DNA of 64,000 bases, taken from contig JBGFSY010000001.1 in NCBI GenBank assembly GCA_041277045.1, positions 620,001 through 684,000 of the forward strand, given 5' to 3'. Positions 61,690-64,000 of the stretch are shown here, one piece after another. Origin of the DNA: Reddybacter sp041277045. GTDB taxonomy: Bacteria; Pseudomonadota; Gammaproteobacteria; Pseudomonadales; Porticoccaceae. The notes under the pieces were generated by a model, which worked only from the letters and a program-made list of their open reading frames with translations, did not search any database and was not told the origin of the DNA. The position numbers and the translations under genes were made by a program. The stretch's first letter is position 1. Each line of letters opens with the position of its first letter.

Positions 61690-63489
61690 ATGTCTGCCTA
61701 TAAAGTAGAGGCAGAGGGAACTGCACCACACGAATATGGAGATCTACTCCTCAGCTACCTTGAGCAACTGGGTGTCGAATATGTTTTTGGCATCCCCGGC
61801 GGAGCTATTGAGCCTTTGTACAATGCCCTGGCCCGCAGCGAACGTCGCGGTGGCCCCCGTGTCATTAACGCCCGTCACGAAGCGGGGGCCGCCTTTATGG
61901 CCGATGGCTACTGGCGCAACTCCGGCAAGCTGGGTGTCTGCTGCGCCACCACCGGCCCCGGGGCAACTAACTTAATCACCGGCGTTGCTTCAGCCTACGA
62001 AAACAATGTGCCGATGCTGGTGATTACTGCCCAGACAGCACTATCGGGTTTTGGCACTGGGGCTTTCCAGGAATCCTCCTGCACTGGAATTAATACGGTT
62101 GAACTGTTCAACCACTGCTGCCGCTATAGCACACTGGTTTCACACCCAAGCCAATTCGAACACAAGCTCACCACCGCGATTATGACCGCCTTTGCCGAAC
62201 CCATGGGCCCGGTGCATTTGAGCATCCCCATCGACGTCATGCGCGCCACCCCAGCAACCCCCCTACCAAGAGTCGACCTGCCGGATCTGCTGCGTAAACC
62301 AGCATTATTTGATAGCGACGCAGTGGGGCGACTCTACAGTGAACTCAAGCTGGCCAAAAACCCCTTGTTTGTTATAGGCGATGGTGCCGGAGAAGCTATT
62401 GGTCTGATATTAAATCTCGCGATCGGACTCAATGCTCAACTCGTTGTAACTCCTCACGGAAAAGGTTTGGTCAGCCCCTATCACCCCCTATTTAGAGGTG
62501 TTATTGGCTTCTCTGGTCATCAAAGTGCACAACAACTGCTCACCGACCCCGAGATCGACCGTATCTTTATTATTGGCGCCGAGCTCAGCGAGTGGGCCAG
62601 CCAAGGTTGGGAGCCAGAACAACACAACCAACGCATCATCGATATTGAGGCCAGCGAATCAAATCTAACCAAAACCCTGATGGCGACCCTTCATGTCAGG
62701 GGTCGACTCGAAAGCATTTTCGAAACTGTGCTCAAACGGTTCAGTAATAACGGTTTTAGCAAAGCCCTAAAACTGATCAACTCAGATGAGCCACAAGCTA
62801 GCCACCCCGGGACTACGGACAAAGATCTACCCAGACAGTTTTCTCTGGATGATGAAGAGAAATATTGCTGCGACGCCAGCCCCATCAAACCTCAGCGCCT
62901 AATGCGGGAATTACCTAATATCTTCCCTGCAAACACCCATTATTTAGCCGATGTCGGTGCCAGCTTTTCATGGGCAACACATTATCTACACCCCCATGAT
63001 CGCAGGGTTTCCGGACGTCGAGATGCCAAAGGTGGCCTGTTTCGCGCCTCACTTAACTTTGCCTCCATGGGCTGGGCTATTGGCAGCGCCATTGGTACAG
63101 CCCTTGCTCGCCCCGACAAGCCCGTGGTCTGTATTACCGGTGACGGTAGCCTGCTAATGAATGGCCAGGAGATTACCGTCGCGGTAGAAGAGAAAATCCC
63201 CGTCGTCTTTGTGGTGCTCAATGACAGCGCCTACGGCATGGTCAAACACGGTCAACGCATGAGCGGTGCCGAAGAGATAGGCTCCAGCTTACCAGTGACT
63301 AACTTCGCTGCTTTCGCCGAGGCCATGGGCGTTGAAGGCCACATTATTTTTTCTGTCGACGATCTACTGAATCTGGATTGTCGGGCATTTTTCAAAAAAC
63401 AGGGACCAACGCTGCTCGACGTACGCATCGACCAGAACGAAGCCCCCCCCATCGGTATGCGAACCCAAGCGCTGAAACAAAATAAATGA
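61690..63489 (+). CDS. ThDP-dependent enzyme, acetolactate-synthase-like, substrate unknown
   Basis: 599 residues, the three-domain POX/AHAS fold. In the N-terminal Pyr domain, FGIPGGAIEPLYNAL is followed by the activating Glu in ARHEAGAAFMADGYWR. CCATTGPGATNLITG comes next, a middle domain follows (about 195-345), and the PP domain has CITGDGSLLMNGQEITVA ending VVLNDSAYGMV. The fold is complete. It differs from biosynthetic AHAS in an unusual insertion before the PP domain (about 360-400), a Cys-rich stretch (QESSCTGINTVELFNHCCRY), and no regulatory ilvN subunit gene. It overlaps the next gene by ATGA, so the two are translated together. An AT-rich leader precedes it. Confidence 0.88.
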   Translation: MSAYKVEAEGTAPHEYGDLLLSYLEQLGVEYVFGIPGGAIEPLYNALARSERRGGPRVINARHEAGAAFMADGYWRNSGKLGVCCATTGPGATNLITGVASAYENNVPMLVITAQTALSGFGTGAFQESSCTGINTVELFNHCCRYSTLVSHPSQFEHKLTTAIMTAFAEPMGPVHLSIPIDVMRATPATPLPRVDLPDLLRKPALFDSDAVGRLYSELKLAKNPLFVIGDGAGEAIGLILNLAIGLNAQLVVTPHGKGLVSPYHPLFRGVIGFSGHQSAQQLLTDPEIDRIFIIGAELSEWASQGWEPEQHNQRIIDIEASESNLTKTLMATLHVRGRLESIFETVLKRFSNNGFSKALKLINSDEPQASHPGTTDKDLPRQFSLDDEEKYCCDASPIKPQRLMRELPNIFPANTHYLADVGASFSWATHYLHPHDRRVSGRRDAKGGLFRASLNFASMGWAIGSAIGTALARPDKPVVCITGDGSLLMNGQEITVAVEEKIPVVFVVLNDSAYGMVKHGQRMSGAEEIGSSLPVTNFAAFAEAMGVEGHIIFSVDDLLNLDCRAFFKKQGPTLLDVRIDQNEAPPIGMRTQALKQNK

Positions 63490-64000
63490 CAGACAACAAC
63501 GAAAAACCTCGCGAACAAATCACCACCAAAATATGGCGTGAAGAAGCAGAGCTCGACAATCCTTTTGCTGCGGCAAAAAGCTATTGCGCAGGCTTCGACG
63601 TCTACGGCGACCTGCTCGGTAAAATCAGCCTTATCGAGTACATCTGGTTACTCTTTAAGCTGGATCCACCCAGTAACGCCCAGGCTCGCACGCTAGAAGG
63701 CCTGGCCGTCGCCCTCGCCAACCCCGGCCCCCGCGACCACAGCGTACGCGGTGCAATGAATGCAGGTGTCGGCGGCTCCACCCGAGCCTCTGCATTAATC
63801 GCTGCCATTTCCATCGGCGCGGGTAACTTGGGCGGTGCCCGCGAAGTCTTTACGAGCATGCAATATTGGCAACAGTGCGGCACCGACTTGGCGAGCTGGG
63901 TTGAGATCATCAACAACCCACCACAAGAGGAACGCGCCGATGTCTGGCCAGAGATGGAGCACACACCGGGCTTCGACCCTAACGGCGCCAGCTGCCCAAC
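63486..64000 (+). CDS. citrate-synthase/citryl-CoA-lyase-like protein, N-terminal part
   Basis: The frame starts at ATG 63486, inside the previous stop codon (ATGA), and is open to the window end (171 codons). After a polar start it reads GFDVYGDLLGKISLIEYIWL, then LEGLAVALANPGPRDHSVRG and AMNAGVGGSTRASALIAAIS. This is the N-terminal citrate-synthase/citryl-CoA-lyase fold, which uses or forms acetyl-CoA and a keto acid. The catalytic His/Asp residues lie beyond the window. The gene has no stop in the window. With the ThDP enzyme it may catalyse sequential C-C bond chemistry; that is inference. The remaining neighbours cannot be seen. Confidence 0.75.
   Translation, partial: MTDNNEKPREQITTKIWREEAELDNPFAAAKSYCAGFDVYGDLLGKISLIEYIWLLFKLDPPSNAQARTLEGLAVALANPGPRDHSVRGAMNAGVGGSTRASALIAAISIGAGNLGGAREVFTSMQYWQQCGTDLASWVEIINNPPQEERADVWPEMEHTPGFDPNGASCP

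Noticed and set aside
1..64000. CRISPR arrays, tRNA or rRNA genes, insertion sequences
   Set aside because: I found no regularly spaced repeats, no tRNA-like cloverleaf with CCA, no transposase frame and no terminal inverted repeats. The exbD repeat is a gene-internal duplication.

Overview
The window looks like a chromosomal segment of an aerobic gammaproteobacterium, probably a marine Cellvibrionales/Pseudomonadales-type organism. Several gene blocks have a Pseudomonas-like order: folA, thyA-lgt-HAD-rppH-ptsP, ilvA/rpiA, and ygfB / TIGR02449-zapA-6S RNA-ygfA with pepP-ubiH-ubiI. TonB-dependent receptors with a Vibrio-type TonB2 energy complex also fit. The genus is inference; no rRNA or other decisive marker is present.

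Layout. 1-3.9 kb: the end of an EAL-domain protein, a two-CBS protein, a heavily decayed DUF2235 (Tle1-like) gene, and small accessory enzymes. 4.2-6.0 kb: ilvD, closed by a 50-bp perfect palindrome. 6.1-15.2 kb: an AT-richer iron/nutrient-uptake block with a TonB-dependent receptor, an orphan exbD followed by a broken tandem copy of itself, and a six-gene minus-strand operon (DUF3450, TtpC-like, ExbB, ExbD, TonB, TPR). 15.6-24.3 kb: folA, a PepSY protein plus a second TonB receptor, a PLP decarboxylase, an old-yellow-enzyme homologue, a DUF454 protein, and the remains of a CYP153-like P450/ferredoxin reductase/ferredoxin operon.

24.4-33.4 kb is core housekeeping: thyA, lgt, a HAD phosphatase, rppH-ptsP, an NRDE protein, an RlmI-like rRNA methyltransferase, gcvT-gcvH. 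33.6-44.9 kb: a KirBac-type channel, then ubiI, ubiH, pepP, ygfB, zapA, 6S RNA and ygfA. Into this normally compact block two chemoreceptor units are inserted. One receptor ends at an amber codon directly followed, in the same frame, by a decayed PilZ domain. 44.9-55.3 kb: pyruvate kinase, ilvA, rpiA, nitroreductase, purU, a ferredoxin reductase and an adrenodoxin-type ferredoxin, srkA, cysteine synthase and glutathione-dependent formaldehyde dehydrogenase.

55.7-64 kb is catabolic. Leucine dehydrogenase and the E1 alpha, E1 beta and E2 subunits of a branched-chain 2-oxoacid dehydrogenase form one operon (no E3 here). An omega-amino-acid aminotransferase follows on the other strand. Last comes an acetolactate-synthase-like ThDP enzyme translationally coupled to a citrate-synthase/citryl-CoA-lyase-like gene that runs off the window. 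This last pair is the best candidate for an undescribed pathway.

One-carbon metabolism recurs (folA, thyA, gcvT/H, ygfA, purU, frmA). The window also carries an unusual number of genes in decay: DUF2235, the exbD copy, the P450 operon and PilZ.
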